The translations under genes were made by a program, and so were the position numbers. 64,000 nt of DNA, from the NCBI RefSeq assembly GCF_029784155.1, contig NC_073693.1, positions 156,178,848 through 156,242,847 on the forward strand, given 5' to 3'. Positions 33,081 through 44,612 of this stretch are shown in pieces. The DNA is from Uranotaenia lowii. Taxonomy: Eukaryota > Arthropoda > Insecta > Diptera > Culicidae. Positions within the stretch are counted from its first letter, which is position 1. Each line of letters starts with the position of its first letter. Below the pieces are notes generated by a model that saw only the letters and a program-made list of their open reading frames with translations, had not been told where the DNA came from and ran no database searches.

Positions 33081-34426
33081 AAAAATTTTGGCTTCGGCCC
33101 AACCAAATCATCAAATGCAGGAAAATAATAATAAAAAAGCTTTGCCAATGGTGGAAAAATTTGAGGCAAAAATTTATTTCTTGATATGATTGAAAGTTGT
33201 AATGGAATTTTATTGTTCAAGTGATTTTTCAATCTGTGTATTGCAGTTTGAGTTTCTGATTTAATTTAATTTGGTTGAGGGTGTTAAGGAAAAGTTAGTA
33301 TAAATAAAAATTGAAGTTGATTCCCGATGAAGCGAAAAAAGTGAAGATAAATGTCGAAACAAACACACGCATATGAAGCGTTAGTCAATAACGAGGGAGG
33401 AAAAAACAATTTTGTTTTTACTCGTTCAACGATTATTTTGAAGCTTAGTTGGCTTCCCAATCAGAAAGAGAAAAACATAAATTATATCAAGATAAGATAT
33501 TTTGATATTAATTTTTTTCTTATCAAAATGAGATATAATTTACTACTCGTAAGATGATAAATATCTCGTATTATAAACAAAAAGTCCACGCAGGCATACC
33601 TTAATTATATCACCCTTTTGATAGCATTATATTAAGATTATATCTCAGATAGGATTGAGACCCAAGGAATATTTTAAGAAGTTAGTGCCAAGGCAGCCCT
33701 GTTTTAGTATTGATACAAAATGTGTCGTCACAATCACGAAAAGTTTGATTTTAGAGAAGTTTTTATATAAAATAGACCATCGAAGTTCGAAAAAATCGAT
33801 TTTTCCTACTCAAATTTGCAAAACTTTCAAATTAGTTCAAAGTCTTCCATGAAAATGTTCAAATCAGTGCAGTTTAAGATCCTAATTACAATTATGTTAC
33901 CAAAACACAAACTTGAGTGCAAGTATTCAATTGAGAGCATAAAATTTAAATTTCAAGAGCTATTGTGAGCATTTTTATTGCACCATTATACAAAGGGTGC
34001 AACTTCGATAAAGATTAAAGAGTACAGATGGTACTTTTGATTTGTAATCGCCTAAATTTTCATTAGATGATCGTTGACTTGAATAACGTTTTGAATTTGA
34101 TTCAGTGTTGAAAGGAACCTACTATATTTGCTAGCAACCAAAAACCAGATTGTTTAACTAAAAAAGAAATGTTTTTCCGATTAAATACGGCTGATTTAAA
34201 ATCAAATTTAAGATTCCTAAGTTATTATAAGATTCCTGTTTATATTGTTAAAACATGAAAAATCGTTTAACGTATTATAATTTTGTTCTAAGTTTGGGAC
34301 GCTAAGGACTTCTTCCACTATTCCCGGTAGCTTTCTTCAAGTTGTGCCTGGGTTAATACGGGCAATCCGGAATATTAACTATCTGATTTGTTCAATTTTA
34401 TGTAAGACGAATTTCATTACAACACC
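33081..34426. other. AT-rich DNA, nothing supported
   Basis: No frame, RNA or repeat edge was recognised. GATATAATTT-type motifs near 33480-33640 hint at an old inverted repeat, but I could not define it. Confidence 0.35.
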
Positions 34427-34435
34427 AATTTCATG

Positions 34436-35949
34436 AGGGCTGGACATTCGGCCGAAGGCCGATAGGCCAAAAGATGTTAGGCCAAAGGTCGCTAAGTCGA
34501 ATGGGTTTAAAGGCCGACGGTTTGGCCGAATAGGACAAAAGGCCGAATAGGACATTAGGCCGAAGGTTATTTGGCCGAATATTATTTGGCCGAATAGATG
34601 TTAGGCCGAATTGTCATTATGCCGAATGGTCATTAGACCTAATGATCGTTGGTCCGAATGGTCATTAGGCCGAATGGACGAAAGGCCGAAAGGTCGTAAG
34701 GCCGAATGGATGCTAGGCCGAATGGATGCTAGGCCGAATGGTCGTAAGACTGAAAAGTTGTAAGGCCGATAGGTCTTAAAACCGAATGTTCGTAAGACCG
34801 AATGGATGCTAGGCCGAATGGTGGTTAGGCCGAATGGTCGTAAGGCCGAATGTACGATAGGCCGAATAGTCGTAAGGCTGAATGGATGCTAGAAGGTCGT
34901 TAGGCCGAATAGCCACTAGGCCGAATGATTGTTAGGCTGGATGGTCGTTGGTCCGTATCTATGCTAGGCTTATAAGACATATTACCGCTTTCTTGTATGT
35001 TAGGCCGATCAGTAGTTAGGCCGAATAGTCGCTAGGCCAAATAGACATCAGACCGAATGGTCATCAGGCCGAATGGATGCAAGTCCGGAATCGACCATTC
35101 GGCTTTGCGACTACGGCCTATTGTCCATTCGGCTTTGCGACCATTCAGTCTATTAACCATTCGGCCTTGTGACCGTTCGGCCTAATGACCATTCGGCCTT
35201 ATGAACATTCGGCCTATCGTCCATTCACCCTAACAGCCATTTGGCCTAACGACTATTCGGCCTCATTACCATTCGGCCTAGCACGCAGACAAGTTTAAAA
35301 GATTTCTTATTGACCTAGCAACCATTCATGACGATCATTAAGCCTTATGACCATTCGGTCCAACGACCATTCGGCCTTACGACCTTTCGGCCTTGCATCC
35401 ATTCGCCCTTACGACCATTCGGCCTCATGACCATTTTTCCTCATGACCATTCGGCCTAATGACCATTCGGCCTTATGAATTTACCGCCTTATGATCATTC
35501 GGCATTATGACCATTCGGCGTCATGACCATTCGGCCTAATGACCATTAGGCCTAACGACCTCTAGGCCTAGCATGCATTCGGCCTTGCGACCTTTCTGCC
35601 TAATGACCTGCCAGCCTAACGACCTTTCGGCCTAGCATCCATTCGGCCTTACGACCATTCGGCCTCATGACTATTTGGCCTCATGACCATTCGGCATTAT
35701 GACCATTCGGCCTTATAACCATTCGGCCTAATAAACATTCGGCCTAGTGACCATTCGGCCGAACATTCTTCCGGCCTTGCGCCCTTTCGGCCTAACAGCA
35801 TTCGGCTGGATAACCGTCGGCCAAATAACCCATTCCGCCTAATGGCCTGTTCGGCCAGATAGCCCGTTAGGCCCAACGTCCGTCAGCTGAATGACCTTCG
35901 GCTGAATCACTTTCGGCCTCGTTACTTTCGGCCGAATGACCCAGCCTCC
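34436..35949. mobile_element. FB-like foldback element of 16-17-bp tandem repeats
   Basis: From 34440 to about 35080 the sequence is a degenerate tandem array of AGGCCGAATGGTCGTT. From about 35081 to 35945 the same unit runs in reverse (CCATTCGGCCTAACGA). The ends pair (GGCTGGACATTCGGCCGAA with GGCTGGGTCATTCGGCCGAA). AATTTCATG is present immediately outside on both sides (34427-34435 and 35950-35958), a 9-bp target duplication, or 11 bp if CC is counted. Long inverted repeats made of short tandem units plus 9-bp duplications are the features of Drosophila FB (foldback) elements. No transposase is present. Confidence 0.85.
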
Positions 35950-35959
35950 AATTTCATGC

Positions 35960-38423
35960 AACGCCAAGAATATTAAAAAAATAAAAGGCTTTCACTTCAA
36001 TTTTTGTTATCCATCCTGAAAATGCCTAAATTGTATTGAAGTGTAATATTGCTAATTTGATAAATTTATGACGTTATAAAAGATTTCTTTCAGTCCAATA
36101 GTCTGCTACCGAGGATGCTAAGAAAAAAAAGCAAGTGCTCGAGGATTGGTCGAGCAATTGCTACAGATTTAGGCTTTGTTCATACCAAACTAGCTTGTTC
36201 TAGAAGTTAGAGATCCTGACTGAGAAAACAGCTGTCAAAACAAACTATTTTCATAAACTGGGGCAGGAAGACTGAATAGAAAAAGGAAAAAATCTTTCAA
36301 ACGCAAAATGTTTCTCATCAATCTACCGACCAGTGCGAAGGTTCAAAATTTTACTTTCTTATTTAGTGATTTTCAATAAAACTTTGCTGGTGCTGAAAAG
36401 CACTTGTTTTGCATAAAACAATGATTTAATTAGATTTTGTTTTGCTCTGGCAAATTCTTGCATGATCAGGCGTATTGAGTCGCTCAAATTTCGTTGAAGT
36501 TTTCGAAGCTGATAAATAAAAATTGTTTGATTAATGGTTGTTCTAAAATTATCTTAAATAACAAATTTATTGTTTGGGTACTTCCAATGGACCGAACAAC
36601 TTATTTATAAAGTACAAAGTTTATATTTACGACAGAGTTGATAGACTGGTATTGGATAATCTAGCCGGTGTATTCGATGTTGATGTTTACTTTTGAATTT
36701 GTAGCAGTTAACTCAGAAAATATCACCTAAAAAACTGAGTTACATGACTTGCTACACGAAATCAATATTCTAAAGTTTAAATTTAAATGATTACAAATCT
36801 TTTCGAAAATTGCTGGCTTTTTGCCGAACAGTAAAAAACGATACAGAAAACGATACAGCGAATTTCAGAATTTGGGAGATGGATTTGCATTAGTGCAAGT
36901 GGGAAGCAGGAAAATTTTCACCCAACTTTTGACAGATCCCGATCAGGAGAGCATATCATAATCAATACTCAAACCGATCTAAAGAGATATTATTATGTTA
37001 TTCAGATAAAAGCTTAGATATCAAAATCTTCGTAATTCTCGACCCGAAAAAGAAAATTTTATCCTATACAAACAGTTATTTTTCCTACCACAATTTGCCT
37101 GCATCGTAAGTTTTTATTGGAATTCTAAAGACACATTCCACGCGCTTGTATTTTTTTACGTTAGCATATCAAAAATCTCAAACCTGTCAATAATTTTGAT
37201 AATTCAAATCACACAAAACCAAAGAAAAAAAAAATTATATGTTTTATATAATTTTGAAAATTAATTTTTTGTTGGAAAAAGTGTAAATGTTGGCAACTTT
37301 TACGAAATAATTAATTAAAAAATATGGATCGATTTTTTTTTAATTTTTAAATACGTTTTGAAGCCAACAAACACTGCTTCATTGTGTAGAAAAAAAAATT
37401 TTATCAAATGGGGTTGTTCTAAAAAGCGAACAAAAGCGGTCGCAAATGAGTGAATGTCACAAAAAAGGATTTTTTTTATTTTACGAGAAAATTAAAACAT
37501 TGCAAAACATTAAAAAATGCTTCTGTGAAAATAATGAGAGTATTCTAACACACTAAATATTATAGAAATCGGTTGAAATCCAACTGAGTTACAACAGCGC
37601 AAATGAGCGAATTCACGTCAAAAAAATTTTTTTTGTGAAATTTTAAAAGAAAAATATGCTCTGAAAGGTGATTTGACCCCTCAAATGGTCCGATTTTTAC
37701 AAATCGAAAATAATTTAGTTGATTTTTTAATTTGTTCGTTATTTTCAAATAAGAAATAAAAGTATTCAAAAAACATTGAAATTTTTTTTTTGTTATTTAT
37801 TCAAATAAGGACTGTGAGAAACAGTAATCTTAACATGTGATTCCTCATTATGTTGCTATTCAAGTGTCAGTCCAAAAATGGAAAAAAAAATTAGGCAAAG
37901 ATACTGAAAATTTATGAATTAACAAGTGAGAATAACAAAATATCATTTTAAAAAGTGTACATAAAATTTGAAGGCTCCAAGGAATTTTTCAGAATAACTT
38001 GAAATTTCGTGACGTGAATTCAGTACACTACCCTGATCCATTTCAACTGTGTAAATTCACGTCACAACTTTAAAGAGACATAACTTTGTTCGTTGTTATT
38101 CAATCGAGAAGTTATGAACACCAAATTGGGGGAAATTGTTTTTCCTACAACTTAAATATTTGAAGACGCCAATATCCTATTCCCACAGAGAGAACAGGGA
38201 TTTGAAGTGGTATGTACTGAAGTCAAAAATGGCCAATTCTAGCGTGAATTCATTTCACAAAAGTAATCGATCACAACACAAACAACTTAAACTTTTTATT
38301 GACCAAATTATATCTATTTTGACTAGTATTTTTTGTATTTTCAAGTAAATTGGTTGACTTTAAGAATGACAACAGTTACGAAAAGTCCACAAAAGCGATT
38401 TCTCATCACAATGGAATGTGTCT
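35960..38423. other. AT-rich DNA, nothing firmly supported
   Basis: A segment near 36935-37030 (GATCCCGATCAGGAGAGCAT) resembles 51335-51440 (CATCCCGATCAGAACAGCAT), a weak dispersed repeat. Near 37440-38400, GTGAATTCACGTCA-like motifs recur. No gene is recognised. Confidence 0.35.
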
Positions 38424-39099
38424 TAATGGGGGGGGGTAGGGTCTAATGGGTATAAAAAAACACCATTTTCACGATTTTTTTCTAGAGTTATCGTTCAAAC
38501 AAATGTATTCAAATTTTTTGCATTATACAAAGCATTGTTTAAAGAACATTTAGTAATTTTTTCATAGAAAAATATTGAAAAATGAGCCGGTGACGGAGCA
38601 CTTTCGAGGATGCCTTTTAGAAAACAGGATTTGTGGTGGACACTGTATCTCAGCAAAGAATCATCTGAAGTCAAAAAATCAGAGTAAAATATTTTTAATA
38701 GATGTTTTTCTGGACCCCAACGTTTTTTTTTAACTTAAAAATTTTTTTATGAAATTTTTGTGGCTGTTTGAATTAAAAACTACTAAAAAAACTAAAAAAA
38801 AGAAAAAAAGAAAAACGTTGGGGTCTGGTATTTTATATGTAGAAAATATGTTCCAAATTTGAAAAGAATCGGATAAGTAGTTTTCAAATGACGATGTCCA
38901 CGGACTTTAAAAATGTGCTTTCGAGAAAAACGCGTTTGAAGTTTCTGCTCTTGCTTTCTTGCAGTATTAGATAGGAGGAGATAAAGGCCTATAATTTCTA
39001 CAGTTTTGCTTCAATTGACTTGAAAACTTGACTTGAACAATAAGAAAATAAAAAAATTAAAAAATCGATTTTTTCGATCAAACCTTCCCCTACCCCCCT
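38424..39099. mobile_element. ~675-bp TIR element, GGGGGGTAGGG ends
   Basis: The left end has GGGGGGGGTAGGGTCTAATG and the reverse-complemented right end GGGGGGTAGGGGAAGG. The first ~100 bases match 63906-64000, where a second copy enters the window. Non-coding. Confidence 0.65.
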
Positions 39100-39107
39100 T
39101 CGCAATT

Positions 39108-39920
39108 CTATTTTTCTCAGATTTTTAAGTTAATGTGTGTTTAAGATATTTGAGATGCAAAAATACATGGTAAAAATAATTTTGCACAATCGCCTAGAAA
39201 ATTCTTCATCGTCGACTTGAAAACTCATGAACTGTTGATTTTTTCTGAATTTTTTTTTGGCCCAAATGTTTAAGAAGTATAAGGTGCCACTATAAGATGC
39301 TCACGAAGTTCAAACCAAGCATCGGAGTGGGACCCTTGATCTCAAATATGGGTAAAAAGTCTATGGTTATTGAAAATAACTGAAATTAGGCTCCTTAAAT
39401 ATGCAGTAAGCCCGTTTCCGGCAGACAAAAAGTGTTGCCTGACTATTAGATACCAAGTAAATGACTAATAATGAGCAGTTCCATAGATCACAATCTGTGC
39501 AACCAGTTTTTACGCAATGTGACAGATGTGTTCTGATGAACAAAGAAATTTATGTTAAAACAGAATTTAAAAGATCAATTTCTTCGAGATGCCTACTCAT
39601 GAAAAGGTTCCAACCTGATTTCAATTGGTTTTTGCAGGTGAATTTGTGTGAACTATCATGATTTTGCAAAGGTTTTGCTTCTGTGGTAAAAGTAATAGAT
39701 CAATACATGACTGAAAAAAGTGTGCAAAGATATAAACGGGAATTTGATAATAAAGTAAAAGTATTTCTTATTATCAACTATATTTTTTTTTATACTTTCA
39801 AATTAAATATCATATTAACACCTTCATTTCCTCCATCGAAAGTTTTTCAATCAAAGGAATAGTTTTTAAAACACACACGTTTGAAATTGCCCGGATCCTA
39901 AATGATCATAGCCTTATTAT
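39108..39920 (+). pseudogene. Fossil Tc1/mariner-type transposase, copy 2
   Basis: It aligns along its length with 9157-9980. The piece CDRCVLMNKEIYVKTEFKR near 39520 corresponds to the first catalytic aspartate block (…ILMDDETYVKADF…) of the transposase at 51627-52636. The aspartate and glutamate there are altered (NKE for DDE). LMKRFQPDFNWF and MTEKSVQ follow in other frames. Several stops and indels are present. It directly follows the 38424-39099 TIR element. Confidence 0.65.
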
Positions 39921-40067
39921 CAAATTTGGAACCAAAACGTACGGAATAATTCCAACATAAGCTTTCCAAATACTTTTCTGCAAGCATTCGGGCCGTGGGA
40001 TTCAAGGCAAATTCATAATCTTTCATTTATTGGATTTTTGGTTTTATCACCGCGATTGTTTATATTC

Positions 40068-40330
40068 GAAGTTATCGACGTTTTTCGGTGATTTTTAAAA
40101 ATAATCAAAACAAATTACCAGTTGTCCATACGTTTCGAGTTACTATGGCATTCGCTGCTCTTCAGTGGACAAAATTGACTGGCCATCGTCCAAAACCAAA
40201 ATAGTTTAGACGATGGCCAGTCAATTTGTCCACTGAAGAGGAGCGAATGCCATAGTAGCTCGAAACGTATGAACAACTGGTAATTTGTTTTGATAATTTT
40301 TAAAACTCGCCGAAAAACGTCGATAACTTT
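40068..40330. repeat. Near-perfect hairpin, ~122-bp arms, 18-base loop
   Basis: Bases 40068-40190 (…TTATCGACGTTTTTCGG … GGCCATCGTC) are the reverse complement of 40209-40330, with only a few mismatches. The loop is 40191-40208. Transcription on either strand would give a long hairpin RNA. No target duplication is obvious, so it may be a foldback MITE. Confidence 0.85.
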
Positions 40331-40814
40331 GAAGTATAATCTTTTATTTAGAAATCTTGCAAAACCATGGCATTCAATTTTATATTTTCAACCCAAAATC
40401 CAAGCAAGTGCCAGAACATTTTGGAAACTCTACAAAAAGTCAAAAAGAAAAACGCTAGAAAATTCGTTTTCTTTATCGTTTCGATACAAAAATCGTCAGC
40501 CAGTTATGAATCATTTTTTAAGCTTCCAAAAAATCGATCCTGTTTATTTTGAAAAAAATCGCTCAGATAATTAGTTTTGAGCGCTAAACACATCATACTG
40601 ATGACTAATTTTAAATTTAAGTTTGATGTTTGCAAATAAAGTGAATACATCCGGACATCAGGAAAGCTAAGTTTAATCTTATTGAATACTAGCTGATTCC
40701 ATACGAACTCCGTTTCACTTTCAACTTGAAATATGTCATGAACAGTTTGTATGAAAGTCAATTGAAAAACATTTTTTTGATGCACTTCCAAATTCATTGT
40801 TAAGAATTAATTGC

Positions 40815-41990
40815 AAAAACATTGGACGATCAATTTTCCTGTCGTCTGTCCCTCAAAACTCCCGTGTGCAAATTTTCAAAGCAATCCATTGCATAATAAC
40901 GTCAATATTGCTAAAACAGTAAACAAATAATTAATATGGACGACCCCTTTCGTCGACCCTTGGCAAAACTTTGGAAATCTGAAATCAATTGCCGTCCTTG
41001 AAAACTACCATGTGCAAATTTTCATCCCAATCCGATGTATAGTAACGACAATATCGCATTAACAGTAAAGAGTTAATATGGACGACCCTTTTGGTGTGAA
41101 GTGGAATCAATTGTTTGTCCCTAATAACTCTTAAGGCGGCATCCATAAATTACGTAACGCAAAATATGCACTTTTTAGACCCCCTCCCCCCCGTATGTCA
41201 CAAATCGTAACGATTCGACGTACCCCCTATGAAAATTACGTAACGCTGATAATTATCCCCCCCCCCCCCTATTTTCTCAGGTTTTTGAATATTGATTTTC
41301 GAAGATCAAAAAGAGATTTTAAAATAAAAAATTTAAACATTCTTCAAAACGGAATTATTATTTATCCACATCGCTTCTTAGTACCTACTTAATGATGCCT
41401 TTCTGATCTGATAAAATAATTTGATTGTCACGAGTTGCTCTGTGCTTGTTCACTGCAATATAACTTGTTATGCAAAATATACCCCATTTAGTTATTTTCG
41501 ATGTATAAAACCGTCATTATCACTAAGACTTTGAAAAGCTATTATGGACAACCCCTTTTGCCGGCCTTTACACTGAATTTGATACCTCAAATCGATTGCT
41601 CGTCCCTCAAAACTATCGTGAACCAATTTTCATCTGAATACGATGTATAATAACGTTTATATCGCAAAAATAGCGAACAGGTAATATGGACGACCCCTTT
41701 GGCTGACCCCTGACAGAAAATTAAACACCTGAAATCGATTGCTCGTCTTTTAAAACTCTCATGTACAAATTTTCAACACAATCGGAGGAAAAATAATGTC
41801 AATATCGCGAAAACATTATTTGTCTTGTATGGATAACCCCCTTCAGAAGGGGTCATCCGAAAATCTGAAAATATTTTTCACCATTCCTGGTCCTAATGAG
41901 CATCCATGCCAAATTTCAGACCTCTAGCTCTTAAGAGGGCTGAGTCTATAGAGGACAAACAAACATACAGAAATTGCTTTTTATATATAT
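40815..41990. repeat. ~142-bp minisatellite element with a TATATATAGAT end
   Basis: Units with TAATATGGACGACCCCTTT lie near 40933, 41074, 41544, 41682 and 41823, with a period of about 141 bp. The larger gap at 41133-41460 holds another repeat with ATAAATTACGTAACGC and C-rich tracts. The array is followed by ACAAACAAACATACAGAAAT and TTTTATATATATAGAT, a tail shared with 45720-45893. Non-coding. Confidence 0.65.
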
Positions 41991-41999
41991 AGATACATA

Positions 42000-42549
42000 G
42001 ATTCAATATTCGGGACGAAATTTCTATCAACTAGTGGGAATATTTTTTTAGACTCTAGCAGAATTGTAGACCAAGAGGGATAAGATTTCAAGGTATTGTC
42101 TTTAGATCTAAATCGTGATTGAATCAATAAAGTCGTCCATAAAAGTTTGAATGAATGAAATCCTGAGTTTTAAGAATAATATTTCGCTTGGCATTTTTAA
42201 CCATCATGGGCGGCATTTGAAATCTTGAAATGATACGCAATATAATTTGTTACAAAAGCATATTTCAGGAGAAATTTAAAGAAGTGTATTAAATCCAGAT
42301 GCAGCAAATTCTTCCAAAGACGAGAAATTTAAAAAGAAAGGACTAAAGAAGCAGTAAGGTTTGGAACCGTTTGGAGAAACGTACATGTATTTTTTCAGAG
42401 GCATTCTCCGTCTCTTAGTATCAAGTTTTTAAATTTTAAAACCTACAAATGTTTTCGCTGTAATAGAACTTACTGAAATAATTTGCTTCGCTTGGAAAAA
42501 TGCTAACTGATGTTAAATAACCAATCTGCTATTAAGATTATCCACTCAC
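42000..42549. other. AT-rich DNA, possible intron
   Basis: No feature is recognised. It would be intronic if the exons at 42550-43508 are real. Confidence 0.3.
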
Positions 42550-42573
42550 CCTTGAAGAGCTCAGGCGTCATAT
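42550..42573 (-). CDS. Putative 24-nt microexon
   Basis: On the minus strand TTTTTGTTTATTTCAAG/exon/GTGAGTGG shows a good polypyrimidine tract, an AG acceptor and a consensus donor around 24 bases. Joined to the exon ending at 42818 in phase 1, it reads N-MTPELFK with one base left, so the frame is kept. At 24 nt it is a multiple of three and both introns are phase 1, so skipping it would not shift the frame. The protein family is not recognised, and no downstream partner exon was found in the window. Confidence 0.4.
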
Positions 42574-42817
42574 CTTGAAATAAACAAAAACCAAAGAAAA
42601 CTTTTTAATTTTTCTAGCAAAAATTTTGTTTTATGAGTGTCTGTTATAATAAAATTTTATATTTTAATTTAACCGACAAATTTATTCTTTGAAGCTCAAG
42701 GGAAGTCCTACTATTGCAGGACTGGAAATAACATAAAAGTACCTTCGCACCCTAATGTGCAAATCATGGAAATTAAGAAATCAAAAAAGACTACCAAGAA
42801 AACTCGAAGTTACTTAC

Positions 42818-43100
42818 TTGTTATGTGCTCGTTATGAAAGGCCAACATTTGGTCGAGTTCAAAATATCGATGAAGCTCCTCGCGGTTATTCTTATTTCTT
42901 CTGCTGCTGCTAACAGGGTATTTTTGTTCCACTTGCTCTAGTGGCCGCTCCGGGAAAAAGCGATTTCGTGCTAGCTCAAGATTCAACTGGGCTCCACCAA
43001 TTTTGCCGCGCTTTTCTTCCCTCGGTTTGCAGTCGACAAAAGCACTTTTCACTTGTGGCTTACACACACATACAGAAGACACACATGCACAGCACACTCG
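42818..43100 (-). CDS. Putative 5' exon (UTR plus start) of a minus-strand gene
   Basis: On the minus strand a frame runs without a stop from just below a TGA near 43130 to a strong splice donor (ACAA/GTAAGT, GT at 42817-42816). The first ATG in frame is at 42848, giving MLAFHNEHIT plus one base, which joins the microexon at 42550-42573 in frame. The codons upstream of that ATG read as a charged sequence (KPREEKRGKIGGAQLNLELA), but they have no ATG and may be 5' UTR. The exon start is undefined. The region is GC-richer than its surroundings. The gene identity is unknown. Confidence 0.35.
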
Positions 43101-43381
43101 TTTCCACCTTTGTGTAAAATCAACTCACCGGTTTTGTGTGTGTGATTGTGTTGGGAAACTTTCTTTTTTCCCCTTTCCCCTTTCTTTCACAGCAATTTGC
43201 ACAGGCACAGACGGAATGGGTGAAGCTTTTTTTCTTATAATTTTTTTCTTTTCTTTTTTCAACGGAAAACTTCTCCTGCTATTAGCACCGGAAGTCGGCT
43301 GTGGGTGGTTGCACCGCGCGATTTTTCTTTCTAGCCTTTCGATGATTTCCTTTTTGTTTCAAACCTTCCGATAGTATTTAC

Positions 43382-43508
43382 CTGGCTTGAATTTGTTTTC
43401 TTCAGGTTGATTTTTCACCGGAAGGTTCTTTCCCTCTTGCTGTTGTATGGCTGTTGCTGACTCTCTTGAAGTTGGTTAAGGCGATCTAGTTCCTTTGTTT
43501 GGAGGATG
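43382..43508 (-). other. Possible upstream exon (127 nt), probably untranslated
   Basis: On the minus strand TTTTTCCCTTTTATTTCCAG/exon/GTAAATAC is a textbook acceptor and an acceptable donor. All three frames contain stops. One reads ILQTKELDRLNQLQESQQQP and on to a TGA after 30 codons. As an internal 5'-UTR exon of the gene at 42550-43100 it would fit. A donor-like CCG/GTGAGT near 43128 could end a further upstream piece. A T-rich acceptor also exists on the plus strand (TTGTTTTCTTCAG near 43405), so the strand is not certain. Confidence 0.3.
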
Positions 43509-44379
43509 CTGGAAATAAAAGGGAAAAACAAACCATCAATAATAGCACTCTAGCTTTGTTAGAAGATACTGAAGTCTAAATGAAGTAACTTTATTTTTAT
43601 AATTCGGTGTTTCACGTAAATATTTTTTCAAAGTAAATTTATGAAATTTTTAGCTTTTTATTCATCAAAAGTATTTCATTTAAAATGTTCCTTTAACAAA
43701 AGAATTTACCCAAAACTTGATGCGTTGAATAATGTTTTCATTTATTAACATTAATCGACTGTTAACTTGAAAATTAATTATTCAGAACCTCAATTCCATT
43801 TTCAATTTCAGGGTACAGGAGACATCGTTATTGGTCCTTTTTGTTTAATTTTTTTTTCGTCATCAAATTACTGACATTCCACGAAACACCAAGCTACGAA
43901 GTTCTCTCGTTTGGCTAAACCAACTTTTGATGGGCCGTGGTGAGTGATTTATATCCGCTTTCGGGAAATGTGGCTGCGTCAGGTTATAATAAATAAGGTT
44001 TAATTTAACCGATAGCAAACAGTGATAAATCAACGATCGTTGATGAATGTGCCCCCAAAATTTGGGTTGGCGAGACGCCGAAAACCACCACCCGAAAACA
44101 GAGCGTGGCAAGTTGATGAAAAGCATGCCTTCCTATGGACATTACTCGTACGAATCGAAAATTTTATATTTTAAAATACTCTCTCTTCTTCTAATATGAA
44201 GATGTTCAGATTAGTTTTTAAATGTCAGTGCAATAAATAAAGGTACTTTTATAAATGATGAATGTAAGAGGGGGTGTTACCATATACTAGGTTACATGAA
44301 AACACAGCCGTTTGAAGAAATGTTTGATAAATGAACATATCTAAGGGAAAGTCGGGAAATTTTTGACACAAATATAATT
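43509..44379. other. Unique DNA, nothing supported
   Basis: A minus-strand 87-codon frame at 43863-44126 resembles nothing known. TCAACGATCGTTGA near 44032 is a short perfect palindrome. Confidence 0.35.
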
Positions 44380-44612
44380 TAAAAATGAACACAAACACAT
44401 ATTGGATCAAAATGAAACTTGACGATTCCTCGAAAAGATTCCCTTTTGACTTTTTACTTAGTGTACATCTTTCAAGGATATGATGGCTAGCATCTTACAA
44501 ATGCTAAAACGATCAACCCACAGAATGTGTACTATGTATGCCGTGACCGGGAATTGATCTCATGACCGTTGACTTAGAAGACTTGAATGATATTCTCTAG
44601 GCCACGGGCGGC
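44380..44612 (-). mobile_element. tRNA-derived SINE fragment
   Basis: On the minus strand an A-box-like TGGCCTAGAGA (44594-44604) precedes a degenerate B box (GAGATCAATTCCC, about 44549-44561) at tRNA spacing. A body follows with GATGCTAGCCATCATATCC and AAAGATGTACACTAAG. Composition and order fit mosquito tRNA-type SINEs of the Feilai kind; assignment to a named family is not possible here. Confidence 0.5.

Noticed and set aside
34436..35949. CRISPR-like array of short repeats
   Set aside because: The unit repeats directly without unique spacers, reverses orientation midway and sits in eukaryotic transposon-rich DNA.
42819..43097. 95-residue protein starting at 43097
   Set aside because: The first codon is GTG, not ATG, and the apparent C-terminal lysine and stop arise by reading through a strong splice donor. 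The ATG at 42848 is a better start.
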